A stretch of DNA of 5,524 nt. It comes from Bacteriovorax stolpii (GTDB lineage Bacteria > Bdellovibrionota > Bacteriovoracia > Bacteriovoracales > Bacteriovoracaceae). Below, in pieces: positions 1 through 5,246 of this stretch. The notes under the pieces were generated by a model, which searched no databases, had not been told where the DNA came from, and saw only the letters and a list, made by a program, of their open reading frames with translations. The position numbers and the translations under genes are program-made. The DNA is taken from assembly GCA_945862475.1 (NCBI GenBank), contig CAMAYW010000191.1:1-5524 (forward strand), read 5' to 3'. How positions within the stretch are numbered: position 1 is the stretch's first letter; each line of letters begins with the position of its first letter.

Positions 1-622
1 TACATCCACTCGCCTGACCGGCAATGACTTTCACCTTAGATTTATGACCTTTAAGAACTTGTCCCATTCCAGACACAAGCCCTCCTCCACCAATTGAAGA
101 AAAAATATAATCCATATCAGGAATTTGGTTTAGAAGTTCAAAGGCGACACTCCCTTGACCAGCGATAACTTTCGGATCATTAAACGGATGAACAAAAACC
201 ATCTCTTGTTTTTTCATAAGAGCTTCAGCATAAGTGAAGCAGTCCTCAATACTTTGTCCATGTAGAACGACTTTCGCCCCTAAAGCTTCTGTATTTCGAA
301 TTTTGGTCAGAGGAGAACCTTCAGGCATGATGATTGTTGCCTTCACTTTAAATTTACTCGCGGCCCAGGCGACTCCTTGGGCGTGATTCCCGGCACTAAC
401 GGCAAGAACACCGCACTTTTTCTCTGCAGAGGTAAGTTTAGAAATCTTATAGGTCGCTCCCCTCATTTTAAAAGATCCAATAGGGAGCATATTCTCTAAT
501 TTAAGATAAATTTGGCATCCATACTTTTGAGATAGCCACTCATTGTAAACGAGTGGAGTGGGCTCAATAATTTTTTTTAAAACGGAGTAAGCATCTTTAA
601 ATTCATTAAAATCAAGGATCAT
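1..622 (-). CDS. Threonine/serine dehydratase, PLP-dependent (partial, C-terminus off the left edge)
   Basis: Fold type II PLP enzyme of the threonine ammonia-lyase family (IlvA/TdcB type), which deaminates threonine to 2-oxobutanoate, or serine to pyruvate, in the cytoplasm. I translated it by hand: 207 complete codons are present. The family signatures appear in order: PTPL near residue 21, GSFKMRGA with the expected Schiff-base Lys52, SAGNHAQGVA (residues 76-85) and the PLP-phosphate glycine loop GGGGLVSG (residues 178-185). The start ATG at 622-620 has an AGAGG ribosome binding site five bases upstream, lying inside the end of the upstream mntP gene. The stop of mntP and this start are separated by one base, so the two are probably translationally coupled. 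The part that would distinguish biosynthetic (ACT-domain) from catabolic enzymes, or from serine racemase or hydroxyaspartate lyase, is outside the window. Confidence 0.9.
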   Translation of the reverse strand, partial: MILDFNEFKDAYSVLKKIIEPTPLVYNEWLSQKYGCQIYLKLENMLPIGSFKMRGATYKISKLTSAEKKCGVLAVSAGNHAQGVAWAASKFKVKATIIMPEGSPLTKIRNTEALGAKVVLHGQSIEDCFTYAEALMKKQEMVFVHPFNDPKVIAGQGSVAFELLNQIPDMDYIFSSIGGGGLVSGMGQVLKGHKSKVKVIAGQASGC

Positions 623-623
623 A

Positions 624-1199
624 TTAACCTCTAAAAAAGAAATGTCTTAAATCCCAAAAGATTTGACCACCGAGGAAAAAAAAGATCAAAGCAGCAAATC
701 TCATGAGCCATTGTTCTGGAATCTTTTTAAAAAACTGACCTACTGAATAAAAAAGTCCGCAAAGGATAAAGGTGATTAAGCCCACACCCAAAGAGGGAAT
801 ATACGGATAAGGGAGTGTTCCTAAACTGACTCCAGATGCAAGTGCATCAATGCTCGTCGCTACTCCCAAAATAATCACTGGCCAAAGTCCCCATTTAATA
901 TCTTTACCATCTTTCTCCAGGCTCTCCTGGATGCATTTAAATCCAATCAGTATAAAAATAACACCGACTAAAAACTGAAAAAAATATCCAAATTTTGAGT
1001 AGGTAAAAAAATATCCGCCATAACTACCCAGCCAGAGCATAAAGGATTGAAATAGGCCAAAAGTCACGGAGATTAGAAGTCCATTTTTAAGCTTGATCGC
1101 AATAGAATCTCTTTCATGCAATAAACTTAATGCAAAGGTTGCAACAGATGCATCCACCGCGAGGGCCAGTCCCAAAAGAAGAATTTCTAAGGAAAGCAT
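624..1199 (-). CDS. mntP: MntP-family manganese efflux pump
   Basis: Predicted six-helix inner-membrane protein of the MntP family (DUF204), which exports Mn(II) and protects against manganese excess. The 191-residue length is typical. It shows the internal duplication of the family: LALAVDAS in helix 1 with Asp16, and VATSIDALASGVSLG in the fourth helix with Asp118. These are the intramembrane acidic residues expected for metal transport, at the same numbers as in E. coli MntP from memory. A soluble charged loop (about residues 92-103) separates the two halves. The ATG at 1199 is preceded by AAGGAT about nine bases upstream. It is first in an operon with the threonine dehydratase, an unusual partner. 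The 78-base gap to the divergent ctaA gene is too short for a full-length yybP-ykoY manganese riboswitch, which controls many mntP homologues. Regulation is therefore probably by promoter or operator, or absent. Confidence 0.9.
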   Translation of the reverse strand: MLSLEILLLGLALAVDASVATFALSLLHERDSIAIKLKNGLLISVTFGLFQSFMLWLGSYGGYFFTYSKFGYFFQFLVGVIFILIGFKCIQESLEKDGKDIKWGLWPVIILGVATSIDALASGVSLGTLPYPYIPSLGVGLITFILCGLFYSVGQFFKKIPEQWLMRFAALIFFFLGGQIFWDLRHFFFRG

Positions 1200-1225
1200 G
1201 CTGTTAGATCCTTATGTATTTGATT

Positions 1226-1254
1226 ATTTCATCATCTAAGTGGTGAAAAAGCAA
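1226..1254 (-). promoter_or_regulatory. Possible sigma70 promoter for mntP operon
   Basis: On the minus strand, TTGCTT (1254-1249) and TGAAAT (1231-1226) are separated by 17 bases. This would place the transcription start near 1219, about 20 bases before the mntP start. The -35 box is poor (3 of 6), so this is only a candidate. Confidence 0.3.
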
Positions 1255-1277
1255 AGCGATCGTGATAGCATTTTTAC

Positions 1278-2225
1278 ATGAAAGCCTTTCAGAGAATCCT
1301 TTTTTTATCCATTTTTGGTACGTACCTCGTTATTTTGGCCGGTGCTGTTGTCCGAGGAACTGGCTCAGGGTTGGGTTGTCCAGACTGGCCAAAATGTTTT
1401 GGCCAATGGATTCCGCCAATGGATATTTCTGAACTACCTGCAAACTATAAAGATCTTTACAAAATTTCTGGAAAAACCATTGCGGACTTTAATCCTTTTA
1501 AAACTTGGACTGAATACATCAATCGTCTTTTAGGAGTCGTCTTAGGAATTTTTATCGTTGTTCTTTTCGGACTTTCTTTCAAGTTAAAGAGATACGAAAA
1601 TAACATTCCATGGTTTTGTGGGGGACTTCTCCTACTCATACTCATCCAAGGCGGTGTCGGAGCTTTAGTTGTTTCTACACATTTGAAGCCATTTATGATT
1701 ACCATTCACATGTTTTTGGCCATTATCCTACTCTTTGGGCTCTCTTATTTGAGAAAATATTGTAAAGATCTTGAAGACACAACTATCGCTCAAAAAATCG
1801 ACCCAAAGGGACTTCTCTTAACGAAAATTTTGGTCAGTATCACTTTCATTCAAGTTTTATTGGGAACTCAAGTACGTCAACAAGTCGATCATTTTATTCG
1901 AGACACTCAAGTTGCAACGAATTCAACAGTTATAAGCTTCTTAGGAAAATCATTTCTCATTCACCGTTCATTCTCGATCATCATTATTGCCGTTTTTGTT
2001 TACCTTTTGGCCCATTTTCATAGGCAACGTTTTAATCGAAGTGCTTTTTTCTTAACTTGTATCGCTTTTTTGACCGTGCTAGGGAACGTTGTAACAGGGA
2101 TCACCCTTAATTATTTTGGATTTCCGGCAAGTGCCCAACCACTTCACCTCTTTTTCGGTGTGATCTCCCTTGGAATTCTTTACTCACTTTATCTGCACCT
2201 CAAGGGCTCTCTACTGCAGGATTAA
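1278..2225 (+). CDS. ctaA: Heme A synthase (COX15/CtaA family)
   Basis: Membrane enzyme that oxidises the C8 methyl group of heme O to a formyl group, giving heme A for aa3-type cytochrome oxidase. The 315 residues contain about eight transmembrane helices in two halves. The N-terminal half carries the signature GAVVRGTGSGLGCPDWPKC with the extracytoplasmic cysteine pair Cys34/Cys40. It also carries TEYINRLLG with the expected catalytic Glu79, and His144 in TIHMFLA. The C-terminal half carries GTQVR, His229 (LIHRSFS) and His290 (QPLHLFFG), the expected heme ligands. There is no cysteine pair in the C-terminal loop. The His normally found three residues after the catalytic Glu (E-x-x-H-R) is Asn82 here, a form I recall in Bacteroidetes-type homologues. 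No Shine-Dalgarno sequence precedes the ATG at 1278. The last 26 bases overlap the convergent RNA methyltransferase gene. Confidence 0.93.
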   Translation: MKAFQRILFLSIFGTYLVILAGAVVRGTGSGLGCPDWPKCFGQWIPPMDISELPANYKDLYKISGKTIADFNPFKTWTEYINRLLGVVLGIFIVVLFGLSFKLKRYENNIPWFCGGLLLLILIQGGVGALVVSTHLKPFMITIHMFLAIILLFGLSYLRKYCKDLEDTTIAQKIDPKGLLLTKILVSITFIQVLLGTQVRQQVDHFIRDTQVATNSTVISFLGKSFLIHRSFSIIIIAVFVYLLAHFHRQRFNRSAFFLTCIAFLTVLGNVVTGITLNYFGFPASAQPLHLFFGVISLGILYSLYLHLKGSLLQD

Positions 2226-2742
2226 ATCCTCTTGAACGAGCGAATTCATACATAACGAGTGATGCGGCCACTGATACATTTAAGCTCTCAACCAAACCAA
2301 ATTGAGGTATTTTGACGAATTTTATCTTCGGATAATTATCCTTTTTAAAAGTAAACCCAAAACCCTCGTGACCTAAAATAAAAGCTGACTTATCTGGAAA
2401 ATGAACTTCATGAATGGACTCAGCTGCCTCTGAATCAAAAGCGTAAAATGTAAATCCCTGACTCTCCCAATTCTGGTAACTTTCCTGAAAGGATTTTATC
2501 ATGTTCCATGGAACTCGCTTCATACACCCCTTTGCTGGAAGTGGGTCAAAGAAGGAAGTTCCTACAACGTCTACCGCCTGGGCCCCAAAGGCTTCAGCTG
2601 AACGAATGATTTTACCAATATTAAAATCCACTTTTAGGTGATCCAAGATCAGAACGTAGGGAAAAGGACCTGGTTTTGACATCACTTTATTCAAAAGTCG
2701 CTGTCTCTCAAAACTTTTTTGCATATACTGACGTTTATTCAT
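2200..2742 (-). CDS. SpoU/TrmH-family RNA 2'-O-methyltransferase
   Basis: Cytoplasmic SPOUT-superfamily enzyme predicted to methylate a ribose 2'-hydroxyl in tRNA or rRNA using S-adenosylmethionine. The three class motifs are present in order. Motif 1 is FNIGKIIRSAEAFG (Asn41, and Arg47 as the expected catalytic arginine). Motif 2 is FILGHEGFGF (residues 121-130). Motif 3 is IPQFGLVESLNVSVAASLVMYEFAR (residues 145-169) and forms the knotted SAM pocket. At 180 residues it is close to the minimal catalytic domain plus a short basic N-terminal stretch; the separate L30e-like substrate-binding domain of RlmB-type proteins is absent. The specific target nucleotide cannot be read from the sequence. 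The ATG at 2742 lacks a strong Shine-Dalgarno sequence. The gene is divergent from the glycosyltransferase-like gene (39-base gap) and its 3' end overlaps ctaA. Confidence 0.88.
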   Translation of the reverse strand: MNKRQYMQKSFERQRLLNKVMSKPGPFPYVLILDHLKVDFNIGKIIRSAEAFGAQAVDVVGTSFFDPLPAKGCMKRVPWNMIKSFQESYQNWESQGFTFYAFDSEAAESIHEVHFPDKSAFILGHEGFGFTFKKDNYPKIKFVKIPQFGLVESLNVSVAASLVMYEFARSRGFNPAVESP

Positions 2743-2747
2743 AGAAT
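2719..2747 (+). promoter_or_regulatory. Possible promoter for the glycosyltransferase-like gene
   Basis: TTGCAT (2719-2724) and TAGAAT (2742-2747, 5 of 6 matches to TATAAT) are separated by 17 bases. The predicted transcription start near 2754 would give a leader of about 28 bases. The promoter would overlap the start of the divergent RNA methyltransferase gene, so transcription of the two could interfere. The -35 box is weak. Confidence 0.4.
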
Positions 2748-2781
2748 AATCTTATTAGAAAGACTTTAAAAAGGCGATCTC

Positions 2782-3861
2782 ATGTTAGGACTGATGGTGC
2801 TAGGTCTCACAACTGTGATGATTTATACATTGGTAAAAAATGCGTTGGTTGGGACTCAAATAAGTTCAAACGAGGAATATTTTGGATCAGTTGATCTGAT
2901 TATCCCAATTAAAGGCCAATCTGACTTTTATCTGGAGCCATGGCTAAAAAACCTTTCTCTTCCTAATAGATCTGCCACAAAAATTAAAATATTTATCCTG
3001 ATTGACGGTCACCACCCATCGCTAAGTGTTTGGCAAGAGCTACAAAATAAAATTCCTTTTGTTGAAATTATTAGCTTCATCTCTAGACCAGTTGGAAGAG
3101 AAGTCGTCCCTTGGATGATTGATCAAGTAAAAGATAAAGTCAGTGCTAACGTCGTTATTATTGGAGATCCAGAACTTGTTCCTACCCTGGATGCCTTTAG
3201 TTCAATAGGAAAACTTGTTTCAGAAAAAAGAAAAGCCTATTTTATTCTTCCTCAGACACAAAAACTTAATACTTTGAATGAAGCAGTAGCATGCCTTAAT
3301 CCGACACTTGCCCTGGCCTCAACTTTTGGTTTTAGAAAAATGAGAAGAAATGTTTCTCACCCATTAGTCAGCATTTCACAAGGCTGGATGGGAATGCCTC
3401 AAGCGATGTTTAAGGAATTTAATTGGTCTAAGGTGAATATTGCCTCTTGGAAAGAGGCACTCGCTAAGGGGTGGGAGCTAGAAAATCAAACTTATATTTT
3501 GGCCTTCGGAGAAAAGCATCTTCTTAGATATTATCCAGAAGATTTAAAAATACACGTTCATCAACTTGCTCACTACTGGGCCGAACTTTGGCAAAAAGGT
3601 GAAAGATCTGGCTTTTGGCTTTATTTAATCTCTCTCTTTATTTGGTCATTCCCAGTTTTCTTCTTTTTCACTCACCCATTTTGGTCACTAGGAAGTATTT
3701 GTCTTCTTGTTCTCTATCGTTTTTTTACAAAAATTGTTTTTCAAGAATCATGGGGAGCTATGGGTCTACACCCAGTGGGTGCACTGGTTTGGCTAGCTGC
3801 TTTTTCAATGTGGTTATTTGGGGGCCTAAAGTCCCGCTACGGAACAACTAGGCCCAATTAA
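2782..3861 (+). CDS. Membrane-anchored glycosyltransferase family 2-like protein, catalytic motif divergent
   Basis: Probable inner-membrane protein with a GT-A-like cytoplasmic domain. One N-terminal membrane segment (about residues 2-24) is followed by VDLIIPIKG (residues 37-45), which matches the GT2 opening strand (VSVIIPxxN). Next come FILIDG (71-76) and VVIIGDPELVP (124-134), sitting where GT2 enzymes have the metal- and sugar-nucleotide-binding DxD followed by a proline. The C-terminal third holds three further membrane segments (about 278-297, 300-318, 332-347). The ending LHPVGALVWLAAF...GGLKSRYG resembles the tail of CrtQ/HpnB-type membrane glycosyltransferases (from memory). The expected DAD is D-P-E (Asp129, Glu131), and the acceptor-side GQ/QxxRW-type motifs are not evident, so activity is uncertain. 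The ATG at 2782 has AAGG seven bases upstream. Substrate unknown; lipid or carotenoid glycosylation is only a guess from the tail similarity. Confidence 0.6.
   Translation: MLGLMVLGLTTVMIYTLVKNALVGTQISSNEEYFGSVDLIIPIKGQSDFYLEPWLKNLSLPNRSATKIKIFILIDGHHPSLSVWQELQNKIPFVEIISFISRPVGREVVPWMIDQVKDKVSANVVIIGDPELVPTLDAFSSIGKLVSEKRKAYFILPQTQKLNTLNEAVACLNPTLALASTFGFRKMRRNVSHPLVSISQGWMGMPQAMFKEFNWSKVNIASWKEALAKGWELENQTYILAFGEKHLLRYYPEDLKIHVHQLAHYWAELWQKGERSGFWLYLISLFIWSFPVFFFFTHPFWSLGSICLLVLYRFFTKIVFQESWGAMGLHPVGALVWLAAFSMWLFGGLKSRYGTTRPN
3822..3855. terminator. Hairpin at convergent gene junction, candidate bidirectional terminator
   Basis: GGGCCTA (3822-3828) and TAGGCCC (3849-3855) form a perfect 7-bp inverted repeat. 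Inside it, GTCCCG (3831-3836) pairs with CGGAAC (3840-3845) with one mismatch and a CTA loop, giving a two-tier stem. It covers the last codons of the plus-strand gene and lies just beyond the stop of the convergent cupredoxin gene, so it could end both transcripts. The following sequence is AATTAATTTCTT rather than a clean T run, so intrinsic termination may be weak. Confidence 0.45.
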
Positions 3862-3865
3862 TTTC

Positions 3866-4204
3866 TTACGGAAGAACCAGTAACTGTCCACCAACGTGAG
3901 CGGGATGCATGTGGCACTTCATTTGAAAAAGCCCATCTTTATCGGCCTTAAATTTTACGACTTCCTTAACACCCTTTTTAACTTCTTTTTTCACTCCAAA
4001 ATCTGGAATAAAAAAGCCGTGGATGCCTGAAGGAGTATTATTAATGAGTGTGATTTCAACATCATCACCTTTTTTAACAATAACGGTACCTGGAAGCCAC
4101 TGCTTGACGCCATCAGTTTCATAATTCACTAATGTAATTGAGCGAGTGTCTGCCAAAATTGAAAAAGAAAAACTTAGGCATAAAAGTCCAATTAAAATCT
4201 TCAT
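3866..4204 (-). CDS. Exported single-domain cupredoxin
   Basis: Small periplasmic copper-binding protein, likely an electron carrier or copper-handling protein. Residues 1-18 form a signal peptide (MKILIGLLCLSFSFSILA) with probable cleavage before Asp19, leaving a mature domain of about 94 residues. The cupredoxin pattern is clear: a conserved strand pair around VIVKKGDDVEITLINNTPSGIHGFF with His62, then the C-terminal ligand loop MKCHMHPAHVGGQLLVL with Cys97, His100 and His103. Type 1 sites of this group usually read C-x-x-H-x-x-M; here the last position is His103. Only one cysteine lies in the loop, so it is not a binuclear CuA site. The start has a strong AAGGAG ribosome binding site seven bases upstream. 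It is convergent with the glycosyltransferase-like gene and divergent from the small basic protein gene. The redox partner is unknown; an aa3 oxidase chain is plausible given ctaA nearby. Confidence 0.85.
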   Translation of the reverse strand: MKILIGLLCLSFSFSILADTRSITLVNYETDGVKQWLPGTVIVKKGDDVEITLINNTPSGIHGFFIPDFGVKKEVKKGVKEVVKFKADKDGLFQMKCHMHPAHVGGQLLVLP

Positions 4205-4262
4205 TTTTTCTCCTTAAGGGATTAAATCTTACGCCAAAACATTGTTATTCAGCTTCAAAGCC

Positions 4263-4291
4263 TTTACAATGAAAATTCGTTTGACAATAAT
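4263..4291 (+). promoter_or_regulatory. Sigma70-like promoter for the small basic protein gene
   Basis: TTTACA (4263-4268, 5 of 6) and AATAAT (4286-4291, 5 of 6) are separated by exactly 17 bases. The predicted start near 4298 gives a leader of about 25 bases carrying AAAAAGGATA before the ATG at 4323. A perfect TTGACA lies at 4281-4286 but has no good -10 box at the proper distance, so the upstream pair is preferred. Confidence 0.6.
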
Positions 4292-4322
4292 GGAGCATCA
4301 ACGTTTTTAAAAAGGATAAGTT

Positions 4323-4439
4323 ATGGGTTTTGGTCGTAAGAGTAAGGCTGTAAAAATGCTTCGCCGCAAGGGACAAGCTAAAAAGAAAGCAAAAATTAAA
4401 GAAAAAATTGCTGCCGGCAAGCTCAGCAAGAAGAAGTAA
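4323..4439 (+). CDS. Very small, highly basic protein (38 residues)
   Basis: Hand-translated small gene of 38 codons plus TAA, beginning MGFGRKSKAVKMLRRKGQAK and ending in a lysine triplet. Seventeen of 38 residues are Lys or Arg and only one is acidic (Glu27). There is no cysteine, histidine or membrane segment. The middle (about residues 7-31) is likely a single amphipathic, positively charged helix. Support for a real gene: a good upstream promoter, an AAGGATA ribosome binding site spaced about six bases from ATG, a mixed codon choice, and an end one base short of the convergent gene so that neither reading frame is overlapped. The composition suggests binding to RNA, ribosomes or DNA, as with small ribosomal or ribosome-associated proteins. 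I do not recognise a named family, and the function is inference. Confidence 0.7.
   Translation: MGFGRKSKAVKMLRRKGQAKKKAKIKEKIAAGKLSKKK
4402..4429 (-). terminator. Candidate intrinsic terminator of the Lon-domain gene, inside the small basic gene
   Basis: Read on the minus strand, TTGCTG (4429-4424) and CAGCAA (4413-4408) form a 6-bp stem with a 10-base loop, followed directly by six T (4407-4402) and a further T-rich stretch. It begins about 11 bases after the stop codon of the minus-strand gene ending at 4441, the normal place for a rho-independent terminator. The T run is the complement of lysine codons in the convergent small gene, so coding and terminator functions would share these bases. 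Confidence 0.5.
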
Positions 4440-4440
4440 T

Positions 4441-5058
4441 TTATTTGAATTTCAAAACTGGCAAATAAGGTCCAAGAGAAATTTCTTTTGGACCAAGTGC
4501 CTGCATTAGAATCTTGATCTTCTCACCTTTCGTAGCTGCCATCATCATTGAATTTTTATCTTGATAACTATCAACCAGAAAGAGAGTTGTATAATTGAGC
4601 AGAATCTCAGGATCCTCAAGAGTATTGGCAAAAATCTCTCTTTGATTTTTGTCAGGTAAAAAAGTGAGAGACCAGCGCTTTAACAAATTTTTAAAACTCT
4701 CTAATTCCATTTCATAAAAATCACCTGAAATAAAATCCTCTGAAACCTCACTGTACCTGTAGCTTATATAGGGACTATCGGATTGTTTTTTCAAAAGTCG
4801 GCATTTATGGGAACCAGTAATATAAATGTCCATTCTTCCATCTGGATGACTGGCCATAATATGTGGATGGCCGGCAACACAGATTGTTCCTTCATAGATT
4901 GAATCAGACAAAATGGGGACAATGGCAATCGGTACATTATATCTTAAAGCATCGTTTACCATCTGAATGTAACGAGGCTCAAAGATATGGAAAGGCAAAG
5001 TGACCTTTTTAAAGAGAATTGAGCTATTTAGCGGAAATAAAAACACTTTATCATTCAT
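4441..5058 (-). CDS. Stand-alone Lon N-terminal (substrate-binding) domain protein
   Basis: Cytoplasmic protein of the LON substrate-binding domain family (PUA-like fold, PF02190 type), without the AAA+ ATPase and protease domains of Lon. The 205 residues match the usual length of such single-domain proteins. The N-terminal signature is well kept: FLFPLNSSILFKKVTLPFHIFEPRYIQMV (residues 6-34) corresponds to the family pattern FPL-x-LFP-LPLHIFEPRY. A second conserved block, EGTICVAGHPHIMASHPDGRMDIYITG (residues 56-82), includes the DGR turn. The remainder (about 115-188) is predicted mostly helical, like the Lon N-terminal helical bundle. Stand-alone members are widespread in bacteria, but their role is poorly defined; binding of unfolded or specific client proteins is assumed by homology. 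The ATG at 5058 has only a weak A-rich ribosome binding site. A strong near-palindrome lies in the last codons. Confidence 0.87.
   Translation of the reverse strand: MNDKVFLFPLNSSILFKKVTLPFHIFEPRYIQMVNDALRYNVPIAIVPILSDSIYEGTICVAGHPHIMASHPDGRMDIYITGSHKCRLLKKQSDSPYISYRYSEVSEDFISGDFYEMELESFKNLLKRWSLTFLPDKNQREIFANTLEDPEILLNYTTLFLVDSYQDKNSMMMAATKGEKIKILMQALGPKEISLGPYLPVLKFK
4469..4494 (+). repeat. 26-base near-perfect palindrome / hairpin at gene 3' end
   Basis: GGTCCAA (4469-4475) and TTGGACC (4488-4494) pair perfectly. The interior continues with a G-T wobble (4476/4487) and AGAAA/TTTCT (4477-4486), so the whole 26 bases form one stem with a tiny loop. On the plus-strand RNA the odd pair is G-U, tolerated; on the minus strand it is A-C, a mismatch. 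It begins 30 bases after the stop of the small basic gene and lies within the last codons of the Lon-domain gene. No T run follows on the plus strand, so it would be a 3'-end stabiliser or a weak terminator. Confidence 0.55.
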
Positions 5059-5189
5059 ACTTTTATCTTTTTAAGAGCTCCAAAAATACAAAACTATCAT
5101 TTCACAATTAACAAAACCAGTAGATGAAATAAAACAAACTTATAAATTCTTAAGAACAAATCCAGACGACTAAATTAGGTGGTAATTTC

Positions 5190-5218
5190 TTGACCCATTG
5201 AATGAGAAAAGATTCAAT
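5190..5218 (+). promoter_or_regulatory. Sigma70-like promoter of the symporter gene
   Basis: TTGACC (5190-5195, 5 of 6) and TTCAAT (5213-5218, 4 of 6) are spaced by 17 bases. The predicted transcription start near 5225 gives a leader of about 22 bases carrying GAAAGG before the ATG at 5247. Confidence 0.6.
5197..5218. promoter_or_regulatory. Operator-like inverted repeat overlapping the symporter promoter
   Basis: ATTGAAT (5197-5203) and ATTCAAT (5212-5218) are perfect inverted copies separated by 8 bases. They fill the promoter spacer, and the right arm covers the -10 box. A dimeric repressor bound here would block RNA polymerase. The binding protein is unknown. Confidence 0.4.
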
Positions 5219-5246
5219 AAGAAATAACATTGAAAGGTAAATATTT

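Larger units (their letters stand above)
5059..5246. other. Divergent intergenic region
   Basis: This AT-rich 188-base gap separates the Lon-domain gene (minus) from the symporter gene (plus). It holds the symporter promoter and an inverted repeat, listed separately, plus a 10-base palindrome TTCTTAAGAA (5147-5156). No convincing promoter for the minus-strand gene and no additional small gene were recognised. Confidence 0.6.

Noticed and set aside
1200..1277. Possible manganese riboswitch before mntP.
   Set aside because: The gap is only 78 bases and shared with a divergent gene; no paired architecture typical of yybP-ykoY elements was seen.
1315..1533. Open frame of 72 codons on the plus strand inside ctaA.
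   Set aside because: Shadow of ctaA in another frame; ctaA itself carries unmistakable family motifs over the same bases.
1457..1705. Open frame of 82 codons on the minus strand inside ctaA.
   Set aside because: Antisense shadow with no ribosome binding site and no recognisable protein features.
2676..2681. Perfect TTGACA box upstream of the glycosyltransferase-like gene.
   Set aside because: No acceptable -10 box 16-18 bases downstream; it lies within the RNA methyltransferase coding sequence.
3615..3851. Open frame of 78 codons on the plus strand inside the glycosyltransferase-like gene.
   Set aside because: Out-of-frame shadow over the hydrophobic C-terminal part; hydrophobicity comes from T-rich codons of the real gene.
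4240..4271. CATTGT and ACAATG form a 6-bp inverted repeat across the cupredoxin/small-gene divergent region.
   Set aside because: Six AT-rich bases with a 20-base spacer are easily expected by chance here, and no second copy with a consistent layout was seen.
5147..5156. TTCTTAAGAA perfect 10-base palindrome in the symporter upstream region.
   Set aside because: Isolated, AT-rich and about 35 bases upstream of the promoter; no second copy to support an operator.
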